Shown here: positions 8,095-17,529 of the stretch, piece by piece
Numbering within the stretch: the first letter of the stretch is position 1
Layout: each line of letters opens with the position of its first letter
Source of the DNA: CAVRAW01 sp963716135
Lineage (GTDB): Bacteria; Planctomycetota; Planctomycetia; Pirellulales; JADZDJ01
DNA length: 64,000 nucleotides
NCBI GenBank assembly: GCA_963716135.1
Contig: OY970289.1
Span: 1,488,001-1,552,000 of the forward strand
Direction: 5' to 3'
The notes under the pieces: generated by a model
What the model saw: only the letters and a program-made list of their open reading frames with translations
What the model was told of the DNA's origin: nothing
Databases searched by the model: none
Translations under genes and position numbers: made by a program

Positions 8095-9153
8095 TTAATC
8101 CCCAGTTGTGGTTCCAGGCGTTAGCATCTTCCGGAAGTTGAGCAGCGTGGAGCGTAACTGGCGGTCGTGAGCCAACCGTGCTTCCAACGTTCGGTAACTG
8201 TGCAAAATGGTGGTATGGTCGCGGCCGCCGAAATAAGTACCCAGGGCCTGCAGGCTTTTGCCGGCAAGCTGGCGGCCGAGGTAGATCGCTATGCTGCGGG
8301 CAAAGGCCACCTGTTGCCGGCGCGACGAGCCGCAGAGCTGACTGCGGCGGAGGCCAAAGAACTTGGCGACGCAGGAGGCGATTTGTTGCAGGCTGGGGCG
8401 CAGCCGGGCGCGGCGCACGGCTAGATACTTGCGCGCTCGCTGCGTGCTGATTAGCAGCGTTTTTCCTTCCGCCGCCGGCGACTGCATTTCGAGTTCGAGC
8501 AGGATTCCGCGGAGTTCGTTTACGGTGCCGTAGAGGTTGGTTGCGAGGAGCTGAGCTGCGCCGGGGGATAGGCGGAGGCCACGAGCCGCGGCCAAGCGAT
8601 CCAAGATGATCTTTCGTGCGGCGGCGCCCGGAAGCGAAAGCGGAACCTCTAAACCGCCGGCCAAACGGCTACGCAGGGCGGGCGTGAGTTGGCTGATATC
8701 GGACGGGGCCAAGCGCGAGGTAATGACGACGGGAACTCGTTGGTGTTCGAGTTCGTCGAGCGTATGCAGAAGTTCGGTTTGGGCGGCGGGGCGGTCGGCC
8801 AAGTGGGTGAGGTCTTCTAAGACGAGCATTTTTGCGGTGCGGTATTTCGATCGCCAGTCGTGCACCGTGTTGTCGTCGATCGACTTGGCCAGCTCGCGGG
8901 CGAAATCGGCGGCGTGCGTGCAGGTGGCGTCATCGCGGGATTGGGCTACGGCTTGGGCCAAGTGCGATTTGCCGGTGCCCGATGGACCGTGCAAGACCAA
9001 GGGGCTGTACGCGGCCTCACCGGGGTGCAGGAGCCACAGGATGGTGGTGGCGGCCAGGCGATTTTCGGGGCCGGCGATGAAGTCGGAATCCCTTGCCGGG
9101 GGCGCATTGTCGCGCGGGGCGGTCGGCGGAATGGCGAAAACTTCGTGCTCCAC
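8095..9153 (-). CDS. dnaA: DnaA-type replication initiator lacking an obvious domain I
   Basis: About 352 residues if it starts at the GTG at 9153; the frame runs open to 9516 but the extra sequence looks non-coding. The AAA+ region shows Walker A GPSGTGKS and Walker B LVLEDLTHL. Domain IV carries the DnaA signature FGGRDHTTILHSYRTLE, which binds DnaA boxes. Domain III begins almost at once (SDFIAGPENRLAATTILW), so domain I (self-assembly and helicase contact) and the linker are missing or unrecognisable. Its place before dnaN, dciA and gyrB supports a true initiator role. The start codon is uncertain. Confidence 0.82.
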   Translation of the reverse strand: MEHEVFAIPPTAPRDNAPPARDSDFIAGPENRLAATTILWLLHPGEAAYSPLVLHGPSGTGKSHLAQAVAQSRDDATCTHAADFARELAKSIDDNTVHDWRSKYRTAKMLVLEDLTHLADRPAAQTELLHTLDELEHQRVPVVITSRLAPSDISQLTPALRSRLAGGLEVPLSLPGAAARKIILDRLAAARGLRLSPGAAQLLATNLYGTVNELRGILLELEMQSPAAEGKTLLISTQRARKYLAVRRARLRPSLQQIASCVAKFFGLRRSQLCGSSRRQQVAFARSIAIYLGRQLAGKSLQALGTYFGGRDHTTILHSYRTLEARLAHDRQLRSTLLNFRKMLTPGTTTGD

Positions 9154-9443
9154 GCGGATCCATCCGTCAGCAAAAGAGGTCCAAAACAGGGCGAGAAAAT
9201 CGGCCCGAATCGATGAAGGAATTCTATCAAATTTGGCCCTCTTCGACGACCCTTCGGCGACAGAATTTCTTGGTCCAGAATAGTGTGTTTTTCTCGGGAA
9301 AAACAGCTGTTTTCTGAGCCTGGCGGCGCTGCGGGAAATTACGCCTGACGGTGCCGACCTGGGGGGGTCGACTATACTGGAAAAGCCGGGCCTATTTTGT
9401 GCTTCCATTTGGCCCAATCTCTTTGGCGGCAGCGAGGGTGCGA

Positions 9444-10457
9444 ATGCGGGTTTATTCCATCGGTGTGATCGGCACCGGCATGATAGCGCAGCAGATGCAT
9501 CTGCCGGTGCTGGCATCTGTGGCCCAGGCGAAAGTGGCGTGGGTGGCCGACGTGGTTGCCCAACGGGCTAAGAGTGTGGGGCGTGCTTACGGCGTGCCGC
9601 ACGTTGTTCTGGCCGACTCGCCGGAGCAATTGCCGCCGTGCGACGTCGCATTGTTGGCGGTGCCTTTGGGAGTGCGAGACGCTTATTACCCGGTACTTGC
9701 CAAGCGGGGCGCCGCGGTATTTGTGGAAAAACCATTTGCCATGACGGTCAAAGCGCATCGGCGGATTGTGGAGCAGTTCGAATCTCACCGGCTCGCGTGC
9801 GGGTTGATGCGGCGGACTTATGCCAACACGTTGCTGCTGAAGGCGATGATTCAGGAAGAATGGTTTGGGCCGCTCGAGGCCATGCGGGTTGCTGAAGGGG
9901 GACGCGCCATGCGAACCGGGGCGGATCGCACGTACATGGACGATCACCGGCTCGCGGCCGGCGGCGTGCTGTTGGATCTGGGCTGCCATACGCTGGACCT
10001 GGCGCTGTTTATTACGCGGGCCGCGGGACACGAAATCGTCGATCAAGATGTGGTGTACGACGGCGAACTTGACCGCAAGGTGACGGCCGCAATTCAATTG
10101 CGCGACGTCGGGGATAAATCGGGCGCCGCATGCCGGCTGGATTATTGCGCAAGCTGGCTCGATCGGCAGCCCAACCAGATCGAGTTGACGTTTGCTAAAG
10201 CGAGCGTTGTCGCCGGCACGACGCCGGACGCGCGGGTAGAAATACGTCAACGAGGCGACAGCCATCCGCGGGCCAACGTGCATTCAATTGAGACGGCGGC
10301 GCGAACATCGTATCAGGCGTTTTATTTGGAGTGGGAGCATTTTCTGCGAGGGTTGGAAACCGCAACGCCGTCGGTGGTTTCGGCAGCGTCTTGCGAGGGG
10401 ACGACCGCATTGATTGAAGGCATCTACCAGCGAGGCGCCGTGTCATGCCAAGGGTAG
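9444..10457 (+). CDS. Gfo/Idh/MocA family NAD(P)-dependent oxidoreductase
   Basis: A protein of 337 residues starting at the ATG at 9444, preceded by GAGGG with good spacing. The Rossmann nucleotide-binding loop is GVIGTGMIAQ near the N-terminus, and the family hallmark EKP occurs in FVEKPFAMT. The C-terminal domain has GGVLLDLGCHTLDLALF, typical of the substrate-binding half. Such enzymes oxidise or reduce sugar-like substrates. The next gene, an extended SDR, overlaps by 13 bp, so the two are probably co-translated, perhaps for nucleotide-sugar or polysaccharide metabolism. The substrate is not predictable. Confidence 0.88.
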   Translation: MRVYSIGVIGTGMIAQQMHLPVLASVAQAKVAWVADVVAQRAKSVGRAYGVPHVVLADSPEQLPPCDVALLAVPLGVRDAYYPVLAKRGAAVFVEKPFAMTVKAHRRIVEQFESHRLACGLMRRTYANTLLLKAMIQEEWFGPLEAMRVAEGGRAMRTGADRTYMDDHRLAAGGVLLDLGCHTLDLALFITRAAGHEIVDQDVVYDGELDRKVTAAIQLRDVGDKSGAACRLDYCASWLDRQPNQIELTFAKASVVAGTTPDARVEIRQRGDSHPRANVHSIETAARTSYQAFYLEWEHFLRGLETATPSVVSAASCEGTTALIEGIYQRGAVSCQG

Positions 10458-11548
10458 CCGTGCTGGGCGCGAATGGTCAGGTCGGCGCCGAGGTTTGTCT
10501 GTTGCTGCGGCAGCAAACCGGCGTGGAAGTGGTACCGATCTGCCGGAATCGGCACGGGTCGTCTTTCTTGCGGTCGCAAGGGATGCCATGTAGGCACGGA
10601 TTGATCACGGATCCGCAACAAGCGGCGGGGTTAGTGGGCGATTGCGACGTGGTTGCCAATTTCGCGCTGGGGGCCGGTCGGCCGGCGGAGGCGCGGCGGC
10701 AGAACACGCTATTGATCGAGAATGCCACCCGGTTTGCACCGGCCAGCGCGAAGATCATTTACTTCAGCACGATGAGCGTGTACGGCGATCCGCGGCCGGA
10801 CGTGTGGATTCGCTGGCGAAGCTCGTACGGCCGCGAGAAGATTCGCTGTGAAGCTGTGCAGCGGCGAGTTGCCAAGCGATTTGGACGCATGGCGTACATC
10901 CTCAGATTGGGGCATGTTTGCGGCGAATTGCAAAACATATCGCAATCGATCCGCGACCAGATTGCGGCCGGGCCGGTGGTGTTGGCGAGCGATGGGAGCC
11001 GCGCTTCCAACACGGTGCACGTGGCGACGATCGTGGATGCCATATTGAAAATTGCCGCGGGGGCGGATTCATCGGGAACGTACGACCTGATGAATCGGCC
11101 GCAATGGTCATGGCGGCAGGTCTATGATTATGAAGCCCGGTCGCACGGCCTGCCGCTGGAGTTCGAGGAAGGTTCGCCTCCGCCAAGCCCTTCGTCACCT
11201 GGTCGGCGAGTCGTCGATGCGTTGACGAATCCTCCCAAGCGTTTTGCGACGGCCATGTTGGCTCGGCCCGGGGTGCGCGAATTCGTACTGCGAACCATGG
11301 CTCATCTTCCAGGCAATTGGAACGAAAAGCTTCAGGCCACGTATTATCGCCGGCGGGCAGCGGCCGACATTGCTGCGTTGAAGCGGAAAGCGCACAGCCG
11401 CGATTCGTTCGTTTGGGCGCCGATGGGGTGGCACTTCATGAGTTCGCTCGCGGCGACGGGCGATTTGCTTAAGCAGTCCGCGTTTCAGCTGTCGTCGGAT
11501 TGCACGCACCCGACGTTTCCGGCCGATCTACCGGTGACGGGGAAGTGA
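10445..11548 (+). CDS. NAD-dependent epimerase/dehydratase-like (extended SDR)
   Basis: A protein of 367 residues. The N-terminal Rossmann motif is VAVLGANGQVGAE. The active-site region has the strand IIYFSTMSVYGD and YGREK, fitting the SDR YxxxK dyad. The SNTVHVATIVDAILK stretch is the usual nucleotide-sugar epimerase helix. The C-terminal 120 residues are not recognisable as part of the standard fold. The start overlaps the end of the oxidoreductase gene by 13 bp, implying translational coupling. The reaction is probably on a nucleotide sugar. Confidence 0.85.
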   Translation: MPRVAVLGANGQVGAEVCLLLRQQTGVEVVPICRNRHGSSFLRSQGMPCRHGLITDPQQAAGLVGDCDVVANFALGAGRPAEARRQNTLLIENATRFAPASAKIIYFSTMSVYGDPRPDVWIRWRSSYGREKIRCEAVQRRVAKRFGRMAYILRLGHVCGELQNISQSIRDQIAAGPVVLASDGSRASNTVHVATIVDAILKIAAGADSSGTYDLMNRPQWSWRQVYDYEARSHGLPLEFEEGSPPPSPSSPGRRVVDALTNPPKRFATAMLARPGVREFVLRTMAHLPGNWNEKLQATYYRRRAAADIAALKRKAHSRDSFVWAPMGWHFMSSLAATGDLLKQSAFQLSSDCTHPTFPADLPVTGK

Positions 11549-11567
11549 TGGTTGCCCCCGCGCGCCT

Positions 11568-11588
11568 CCGGAGGGCGTTGCCCTCCGG
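11568..11588. terminator. Hairpin between convergent genes
   Basis: CCGGAGGGC-GTT-GCCCTCCGG, a perfect 9-bp stem with a 3-base loop, between the convergent SDR and cysteine desulfurase genes. It has no T-run, so it may be a bidirectional terminator or a dispersed palindromic repeat. Confidence 0.45.
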
Positions 11589-11602
11589 CTAATTGGATCG
11601 AC

Positions 11603-12748
11603 TTAGACCACGGCGGGTCTTGCATTGAGCACTTGCGCGACGCGGGCGAGAGCTTTGTCGATTTCGGCGGCGGTTGTGGTGGCGCCGAGGCTGAAGCGGA
11701 GGCTGGAGGAGACGATTTCGCGTGGCAGGTCCATGGCCACCAGCGTCGGCGAGGGCTCGCTGGAACCGCTGGAGCAGGCGGAGCCGGTGGAACAGTAAAC
11801 GCCGGCGAGATCCAGTGCGATGAAGAGGGCCTGACGATCGTGGCCGACGAAGGCGATGTTTGCAGTGTTGGGCAGGCGCGGGGCACCGGCGCCATTGATG
11901 ATGGTTTGGGGATAAGCGGCGCGGATGCCGGATTCGAGGCGATCGCGCAGTTGGGCCAGGTGGATTGGTCGGTCGGCATTCCACGTGCGCAGCGCGGCGA
12001 GGAAACCCAGCGGCAGCGCGACGGATTCCGTGCCGGGGCGCATGCCCAATTGCTGCGTAGCGCCGTGCAGCATGGGCTGCAGTTGAGCACCGTGCTTGAT
12101 CAGCAGTGCGCCGATGCCGCGCGGGGCGTGGAACTTGTGCGGGCTGACGGTCATGGCCGAGACGCCCAGGGCGCGGAAGTTGACGGGGATCTTGCCGATG
12201 GCCTGGCTGGCGTCGGTGTGGACGGGGACGCCGGCGGCACTTGCGCGGCGGACGATTTCGGCGATTGGTTGGAGCACGCCGGTTTCGTTGTTGGCGAGCA
12301 TGACGCTGACGAGTTTCGGCGGCGGAGCGGAGGCTAGTAGTTCGTCGAGATGGTCCAACCGCACGACGCCGTTGCGGTCGACGGATAGTTTGTCGATTTG
12401 CCAGCCGAGGCGCTCAAGCGCGTCTGCGGCGGCCGTGACGCTGGGGTGTTCGATTGATGAGATGAGGAGGCGGCCGGGTCGATTTCCAATAGCCGCAGTC
12501 AGGCCGAACAAAGCGAGGTTGTTGGCTTCCGTGCCGCCGCTGGTGAAAAGCAAATGGTCGGACGGGTTTGCACCCAGCAGCCGAGCGATTTCCTCGCGGG
12601 TATCCTCCAACACTTGATGAGCCCGGCGACCTAGAGCGTGCTGGCTGGCCGGGTTGGCGTAGCCGGCTTCGAATGCGTCGGCCAAGGCGGCGGCCACCTC
12701 AGGCAGCAGCGGCGCGGTGGAATTGAAATCGAGATAAATTGGCTGCAT
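11603..12748 (-). CDS. Cysteine desulfurase (NifS/IscS family)
   Basis: A protein of 381 residues starting at MQPIYLDFNSTAPL. PLP binding is shown by SPHKFHAPRG with the Schiff-base lysine K205. The sulfur-accepting cysteine is C325 in STGSACSSG. The GGTEANNLAL and EHPSV motifs are intact. The enzyme removes sulfur from cysteine for Fe-S clusters or tRNA thiolation. No Fe-S scaffold gene is next to it. The open frame runs upstream to 13006 but lacks family similarity there. Confidence 0.93.
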   Translation of the reverse strand: MQPIYLDFNSTAPLLPEVAAALADAFEAGYANPASQHALGRRAHQVLEDTREEIARLLGANPSDHLLFTSGGTEANNLALFGLTAAIGNRPGRLLISSIEHPSVTAAADALERLGWQIDKLSVDRNGVVRLDHLDELLASAPPPKLVSVMLANNETGVLQPIAEIVRRASAAGVPVHTDASQAIGKIPVNFRALGVSAMTVSPHKFHAPRGIGALLIKHGAQLQPMLHGATQQLGMRPGTESVALPLGFLAALRTWNADRPIHLAQLRDRLESGIRAAYPQTIINGAGAPRLPNTANIAFVGHDRQALFIALDLAGVYCSTGSACSSGSSEPSPTLVAMDLPREIVSSSLRFSLGATTTAAEIDKALARVAQVLNARPAVV

Positions 12749-12920
12749 CAGGCCGATTATACGGCACCAGCGCTGGGGAGCGCAGGTTAGACAACTGGCA
12801 TTGTCCGGAATCCGCTGGAAAGTTATGATCCGCGGCCCCGTGGATGGACCCAGAGTGGCGCGCCCGCAGCGCGCCCTAAACGATTGCGGGGAAACGATTT
12901 TTGGAGGGAGCCGTCGGCCG

Positions 12921-13634
12921 ATGCAATCATCGACCGCCATCGCGTTTCGGGCGCTAGTGATGCTGATCTGCATGATCAGCATCCCGCTGTTCGCCATCTT
13001 TGGCAAAGACCTGCCCGAGGTTATTAAGAATCTGCTAGCCGGGCGGCTGGTGGTTCGTGTTACGGATCCGGACCCGGGGAGTCATATGCCCGCCGCTGTG
13101 GCCAAGGGTAATCTGCCTGCGCGTCCGGATAGTCCGTTTTCAGAACCGGCGTCTTATCGAGCGGAAGGAAGTGGGAACGGTCCTCCGGGAGCGCAGCCCA
13201 CAAGCGTTCGGGCGAGCGCTGCGAATTCTGCGGTTGCGCAGCCGGCTGGTTTTCAAGCGCCGAGCGAATCGCGGCCGATTTCGAGCAGTCAGGGTTCTGA
13301 GATCGGGGTTCAGGGTTCCGCAGTGGGACGCCAGGCGTCGGAGGTCAGGAATCAGGAGCCGGTCGCAAACAGCAGCGCCGCCGCTGCGGCAGGGAATTCC
13401 GATGGTGAGCAGTTTCGCAGGGCCGAGGCCCGCTTGCGTGAGTTGGGCGCCACGCACTATACGTTGGAGACATGGGGATCGGACAACAATCGGTATCGGT
13501 TCGTGTGCAAGATGGCTATCGGCGGCAATCCCGGCGTGAACCGCTATTTCCAGGCCATCGAAGACGACCCCTGGCGGGCGATGAATGCGGTGCTCCAACA
13601 AGTCGAGACCTGGCGGTCGCAGCAGCCGCAGTAA
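12921..13634 (+). CDS. Hypothetical membrane-anchored protein with low-complexity linker
   Basis: A protein of 237 residues from the ATG at 12921, preceded by GGAGGGAG. Residues 8-28 (FRALVMLICMISIPLFAIFG) form a single membrane segment. A disordered serine, alanine and proline-rich stretch follows. The C-terminal 65 residues form a compact conserved-looking domain (LRELGATHYTLETWG, NRYRFVCKM, DPWRAMNAVLQQVETW). Part of the linker (13288-13345) is encoded by GGGTTCTGAG/GGGTTCAGGG-type repeats also found between genes here, suggesting the linker grew by repeat insertion. Function is unknown. Confidence 0.6.
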   Translation: MQSSTAIAFRALVMLICMISIPLFAIFGKDLPEVIKNLLAGRLVVRVTDPDPGSHMPAAVAKGNLPARPDSPFSEPASYRAEGSGNGPPGAQPTSVRASAANSAVAQPAGFQAPSESRPISSSQGSEIGVQGSAVGRQASEVRNQEPVANSSAAAAAGNSDGEQFRRAEARLRELGATHYTLETWGSDNNRYRFVCKMAIGGNPGVNRYFQAIEDDPWRAMNAVLQQVETWRSQQPQ

Positions 13635-13665
13635 CCGGGCCCCCCTGCTCTTTCCGGCGGCAAAT

Positions 13666-13694
13666 GCCCAGGGGTTGCAATTGCTGGGCTTTTT
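13666..13694 (+). terminator. Rho-independent terminator-like palindrome
   Basis: GCCCAG and CTGGGC (13666-13671 and 13684-13689) enclose an inner TTGCAA palindrome and are followed by TTTTT. It sits 32 bp after the preceding stop codon. Its core CCCAGGGGTTGCAA recurs in the 30-bp palindrome at 42404-42433. Confidence 0.6.
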
Positions 13695-13760
13695 GGCATA
13701 GGTTGCGGCATAATCTAGCCAGTTTGCCGAGCTTCAAATCATCAGGAATTCCCCATTTCC

Positions 13761-14856
13761 ATGAATGAATCTCGCTCGATGGATCCCCGTGGCAACGAAA
13801 AAGGGCCGCGCGCCCCGTCAGAGCCCGATACTGGAGTGACTCCTACGGGGCGTGAACAGCCGGAGTCTTCTCAGCGGAGTGCTGAATTGGCGAATCTTGA
13901 GGCGGTGCTGTTTGTGGGTCGGGAGCCTTTAACCAGCCGGAAAATCGCGGATTTGGCTGGCTTGGCGAATGGCCCGGAAGCGCGTAAATTGATCCACCGG
14001 CTGAACGGGCTGTACGATGTCGGCGGCGCCGGTGCGAGTGGAAGAAGTGGCCGGCGGGCATCAGTTGCTGACGCGGCCGAAGTTCGGTCCCTGGTTGCGT
14101 CGGTTGCTGCAAAGCCCGGTGGAAACGCGGCTTTCAGCGCCGGCGATGGAAACGTTGGCGGTGGTGGCATATCGTCAACCGGTGCTGCGAACGGAGATCG
14201 AGTCTGTTCGCGGGGTGCAGTGCGGCGATATTCTGCGTCAATTGATGGAGCGTGATTTAGTGCGAATTGTGGGTCGGTCGGATGACTTGGGCCGTCCCTT
14301 GTTGTATGGTACGACGAAACGGTTTCTGGCGATGTTCGGATTGAGGCATCTCGACGAGTTGCCCCGCGCCGCGGAGTTCCGAGTTGCGGAAGTCGGCGGG
14401 AGTGACGGCGGGCAAGAAGCTTCACCAGATGATCGAATTCCGGAGGATGAATCAGTGACGACGCGTATCCGCCCTGCATCGGGTCTCGAAGAAGAATTGG
14501 ACGAACCCATTGTGGCATTAAAAGAAGCCGCGCGCCGTCAGGCAAAGCCGAAGCCCATCGCCGCCGCCGATGAAGAAGAGGACGAAGACGATTTGGACGA
14601 CGACGAGGACGACGAATGGGAAGATGACGAAGACGAAGATGAAGATGAAGAATTAGAGGATGAAGAAGACGACGATTTCGTTGATGAAGAATGGGAAGAA
14701 GTGGACGACGAAGAGCCCGAAGAGGATGACGACGACGAAGAGGACGAAGAGGACGATGAAGAGTGGGACGACGAGGATGAAGATGAAGAGGACTGGGACG
14801 AAGACGACGATGAGGATGAGGACGAGGATGAAGAGTGGGAAGATGAAGCGGAGTAA
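13761..14856 (+). CDS. scpB: Chromosome segregation/condensation protein ScpB, apparent frameshift, acidic tail
   Basis: ScpB is the kleisin-binding winged-helix subunit of the SMC-ScpAB condensin. The first part (NLEAVLFVGREPLTSRKIADLAGLANG...LYDV) is in one frame. The second (RVEEVAGGHQLLTRPKFGPWLRRLL, METLAVVAYRQPVLRTEIES, VQCGDILRQLMERDLVRIVGR) is in the next frame. They meet around 14016-14032 at GGCGGCGCCGG, where restoring two bases gives a continuous protein. The last 95 or so residues are almost all Asp/Glu with a few Trp and Val. An ATG at 14017 opens the second frame but would remove the first winged helix. Confidence 0.85.
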
Positions 14857-14933
14857 GGGGCTGCGAAATGACCAAGCACCAATGACCAACGGCGCTGGTC
14901 TTTTGCGCGAACGCGATGTTTTTCTAGCCGCAG

Positions 14934-16208
14934 CTAGTCGCTCAGGCGGAAGAGCCGCTTGAGGGCATCTAAGAGGCTGTGCGGGACGCCAGTGCGAGAT
15001 TCATCACGCAATGATTCCAGCGGCGGATGCAAAAGCTTGTTGACGTAACGATCGAAGGCCTGCGTAATTTCTTGCTGCGAGCGCTCGTCCAGGTTGGGCA
15101 ACTTGTTGAATAGCCGGCGAAGTTCTTCGTCGCGCATTTCGTGCCAGCCTTGGCGAAGTTGCTGGATGATCGGACCGGTCGCCCGATGGTATAGCTCGTG
15201 CATGAACAAGCCGGTTTCTTCCTCGATGATGGCCAGCGCTTGTGGAAGCTCCTTGTCGCGCTGGGCGCGATTGCGGCGGCAAACCTCTTGCAGATCGTCG
15301 ATGGAATACAGGTACACGCCCAGGCAATCGCTGATACGGGGATCGAAATCGCGCGGGACGGCCAAATCCAGAATGAACAGCGGGCGCTGATAGCGCTGCG
15401 GTTCGATGCGGCGGAAGAGATCGAGCGTGACGACGGGTTGTGCGGCGCCGGTGGTGCTGATGACGACGTCGGCCGCTGCCAGTTCGACTTCGAGCTGTTC
15501 CCAAGGCGTGGCCGTCCCGCCATGTTGCCGGGCAAGCTTTTGGGAGCTTTCGCGGTTTCGGCCGATGACGGTGATTCCGCGGGCGCCTTCCTCGCGCAGG
15601 TACACGAGGGTTTCATCGGCCATTTCGCCGGCGCCGATGACGAGGATTCGCTTGTCGTCGAAGCGCTCGAACACGTTGCGGGCGAAATCGCTGACGGCGA
15701 CGCTGGGAATGCTCACGCGGCGCTCGTTGATGGATGTTTCGGTGGCGACGCGTTTGGCGACGCGCAGGGCGCGTTGGAAAATATCGTGGGTGATGGGGCC
15801 GACGCTTTGTTGCTGCTGCGCGAGTTGATAGGCTTGCTTGACTTGGGCCAGAATCTGCGGTTCGCCCAGCACCATGCTGTCGATGCTGGCCGCCACGGTG
15901 AACAGGTGCCGCACCGCGCCTTCGCCGGATTGCTCGAACAGATCGTCGAACACTTGATGCAGCTCGAGGCCATGGAATTCGGCCAGGAATTGTTTGACCT
16001 GCTGATCGGAGGGGACGGGCACGGGATCGGTGGCAGCGGCGTAGACTTCGACGCGGTTGCACGTGGAAAGCAGCACCGCTTCGGTGTCGGGAAAGCGGTG
16101 GCGCCACATGCCCAGCGCCGTAGCGGCCTGCGCGGGACTAAACGCCAGGCGTTCGCGCACCTCAAGCGAGGCATTGTGATGACTGCAGCCGACCATCTGG
16201 AGTTTCAT
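14934..16208 (-). CDS. hemA: Glutamyl-tRNA reductase
   Basis: A protein of 424 residues, catalysing the NADPH-dependent reduction of Glu-tRNA to glutamate-1-semialdehyde, the first step of C5 haem synthesis. The catalytic cysteine is C50 in LLSTCNRVEVY. The tRNA-binding motif SIDSMVLGEPQILAQVK and the NADPH-binding loop VIGAGEMADETL are intact, as is the C-terminal dimerisation domain. It overlaps the 3' end of the upstream cytochrome-assembly-like gene by 4 bp, so the two form an operon. Confidence 0.96.
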   Translation of the reverse strand: MKLQMVGCSHHNASLEVRERLAFSPAQAATALGMWRHRFPDTEAVLLSTCNRVEVYAAATDPVPVPSDQQVKQFLAEFHGLELHQVFDDLFEQSGEGAVRHLFTVAASIDSMVLGEPQILAQVKQAYQLAQQQQSVGPITHDIFQRALRVAKRVATETSINERRVSIPSVAVSDFARNVFERFDDKRILVIGAGEMADETLVYLREEGARGITVIGRNRESSQKLARQHGGTATPWEQLEVELAAADVVISTTGAAQPVVTLDLFRRIEPQRYQRPLFILDLAVPRDFDPRISDCLGVYLYSIDDLQEVCRRNRAQRDKELPQALAIIEEETGLFMHELYHRATGPIIQQLRQGWHEMRDEELRRLFNKLPNLDERSQQEITQAFDRYVNKLLHPPLESLRDESRTGVPHSLLDALKRLFRLSD

Positions 16209-17111
16209 GTGCGAACCTCCAGCAGGCGGCAGGCAGCAGGCGGCAAGCAGCGGGCGCTATTGTGCATTGTCGACGGCGGATTTCCGTCGTGCATCGTCCC
16301 ATGTTCGCTGGGCACGAACAGCCGGACGCCGAGCAGGACTACCAAGAAGGCGAAGCTGGCGACGGTGAGGTAGGCCACTTTTCGGCCGCTGCGCCGGGCG
16401 ATAAACGGCGCTGAACACGGCGGCGGCCAGGAGCCAAAGGAACAGGAGAGCCGAACGCCAGACCACTGGGTCGGTCCAAGGAAGTTCTTCCAATTGGCGA
16501 TGCCGCAGCGCAACGTTCAGGATGATGCCGCTAATGAAACCGGCGCCGACCATCAGGACGGAAATCACAATGGCGCGGCTGTTGATGCGTTCCAGCCATT
16601 CCAAGCTTGGCAGGCCGAGTTCTTCGGCCGGCGGGAGTTTGTGTTTGAGTCGGTACGATTGAATGAGATACATCATACCGGCAACAAAACCGACCAACAC
16701 GGCGACGACTCCCAGTAGGTTGAAGATGCCGTGGATCATGCCCCACACCTGGCCGGCCGCGGAGTGGGGAAATGGTTCATGATCGGCGAAGTGGGCCAGG
16801 CCAATCAGGCCCAGCGCCAAGGGAAGCAGAAACAATTCCAGGGCAGTTTTGGGATGATACCAGGCGAGGTACAGGCAAACTGCCACCAGGGCCCAGGCGC
16901 TGAGCAGATCCCAATCGAAGGGGCTGGAAAGTGGAGCGCCGTTGGCGGCCGCGGCGCGTTGACACAAGAACAGCGTCTGAATTAAGAAGCCCGACCAGGT
17001 TAAAATTAGAATCCATGTCGCGCGCCATGGGCTGCGGGAAATTATCTGGACAATGGCGAGCGCGAATGCCACCGCGTAGCAAAGCAGAAAAATTCGACCC
17101 AAAAGCGACAT
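16205..17111 (-). CDS. CcsA/HemX-like cytochrome c assembly membrane protein, apparent frameshift
   Basis: About 300 residues, starting at MSLLGRIFLLCYAVAF. It has eight or so hydrophobic segments and the tryptophan-rich WDLLSAWAL region, with conserved His in AHFADHEPFPH and WGMIHGIFNLLG. This fits the CcsA/HemX family, which handles haem at the membrane. The frame leaves the conserved path at about 16395-16408 (after FSAVYR). The last membrane segment, RRSGRKVAYLTVASFAFLVV, is in the next frame. Adding two bases to CGCCC joins them. It precedes hemA with a 4-bp overlap, an arrangement known for hemX-hemA. Confidence 0.75.
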
Positions 17112-17188
17112 ACATTCCCGTAGAATAACACCACGAAACAACGCCTAATCTAACCCCTATCATCGGTTGCCCAGGACCATTGGGCAAG

Positions 17189-17512
17189 ATGCGGACGGCC
17201 AGCGTGAGCAAGTTGAAAGAGCCGAGCAATCCGTTTTACATTTTGACCGCCGTGGTCGGGGTGGCATTTACGGTGACCGCCTGCGGATACGGGCTTTTGA
17301 TGCTCCGCGCCAGCCGCGTCGCGGGATCGTCGGCGGCCGAGCCAGTGGCGAATTCGCAAGCGTGGCACCCGTTGATGAACTTGCTGGACCAACACGGTAT
17401 ATTGATACTGGCGATCGAAGTCGGGATATTAGCCGTGGCTTCGGTTGCAGCGATTTTATTGGATCACTACCGCGGCAAACGAATCGCCGCGAGACAGCAC
17501 GACGAGACCTAG
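17189..17512 (+). CDS. Small two-span membrane protein, hypothetical
   Basis: A protein of 107 residues if it starts at the ATG at 17189. Two hydrophobic segments are seen: NPFYILTAVVGVAFTVTAC near the N-terminus and GILILAIEVGILAVASVAAI near the C-terminus. The C-terminus is basic and likely cytoplasmic. It is divergent from the ccsA-like gene and 17 bp ahead of the cupin gene. No function is assigned. Confidence 0.65.
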   Translation: MRTASVSKLKEPSNPFYILTAVVGVAFTVTACGYGLLMLRASRVAGSSAAEPVANSQAWHPLMNLLDQHGILILAIEVGILAVASVAAILLDHYRGKRIAARQHDET

Positions 17513-17529
17513 AGGAGTTGCATAACGCC

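Noticed and set aside
9154..9516. N-terminal extension of dnaA up to 9516
   Set aside because: The extra 121 codons do not resemble DnaA domain I and contain the likely promoter region of the divergent oxidoreductase gene.
12749..13006. Extension of the cysteine desulfurase to 467 residues
   Set aside because: The family start MQPIYLDFN is at 12748 and the upstream codons lack similarity and overlap the divergent gene.
14538..14882. Poly-serine minus-strand ORF
   Set aside because: It is the antisense reading of the Asp/Glu codons of the ScpB tail.
14884..14904. GACCA/TGGTC hairpin followed by TTTT as a terminator
   Set aside because: The stem is only 5 bp; too weak to list as a feature.
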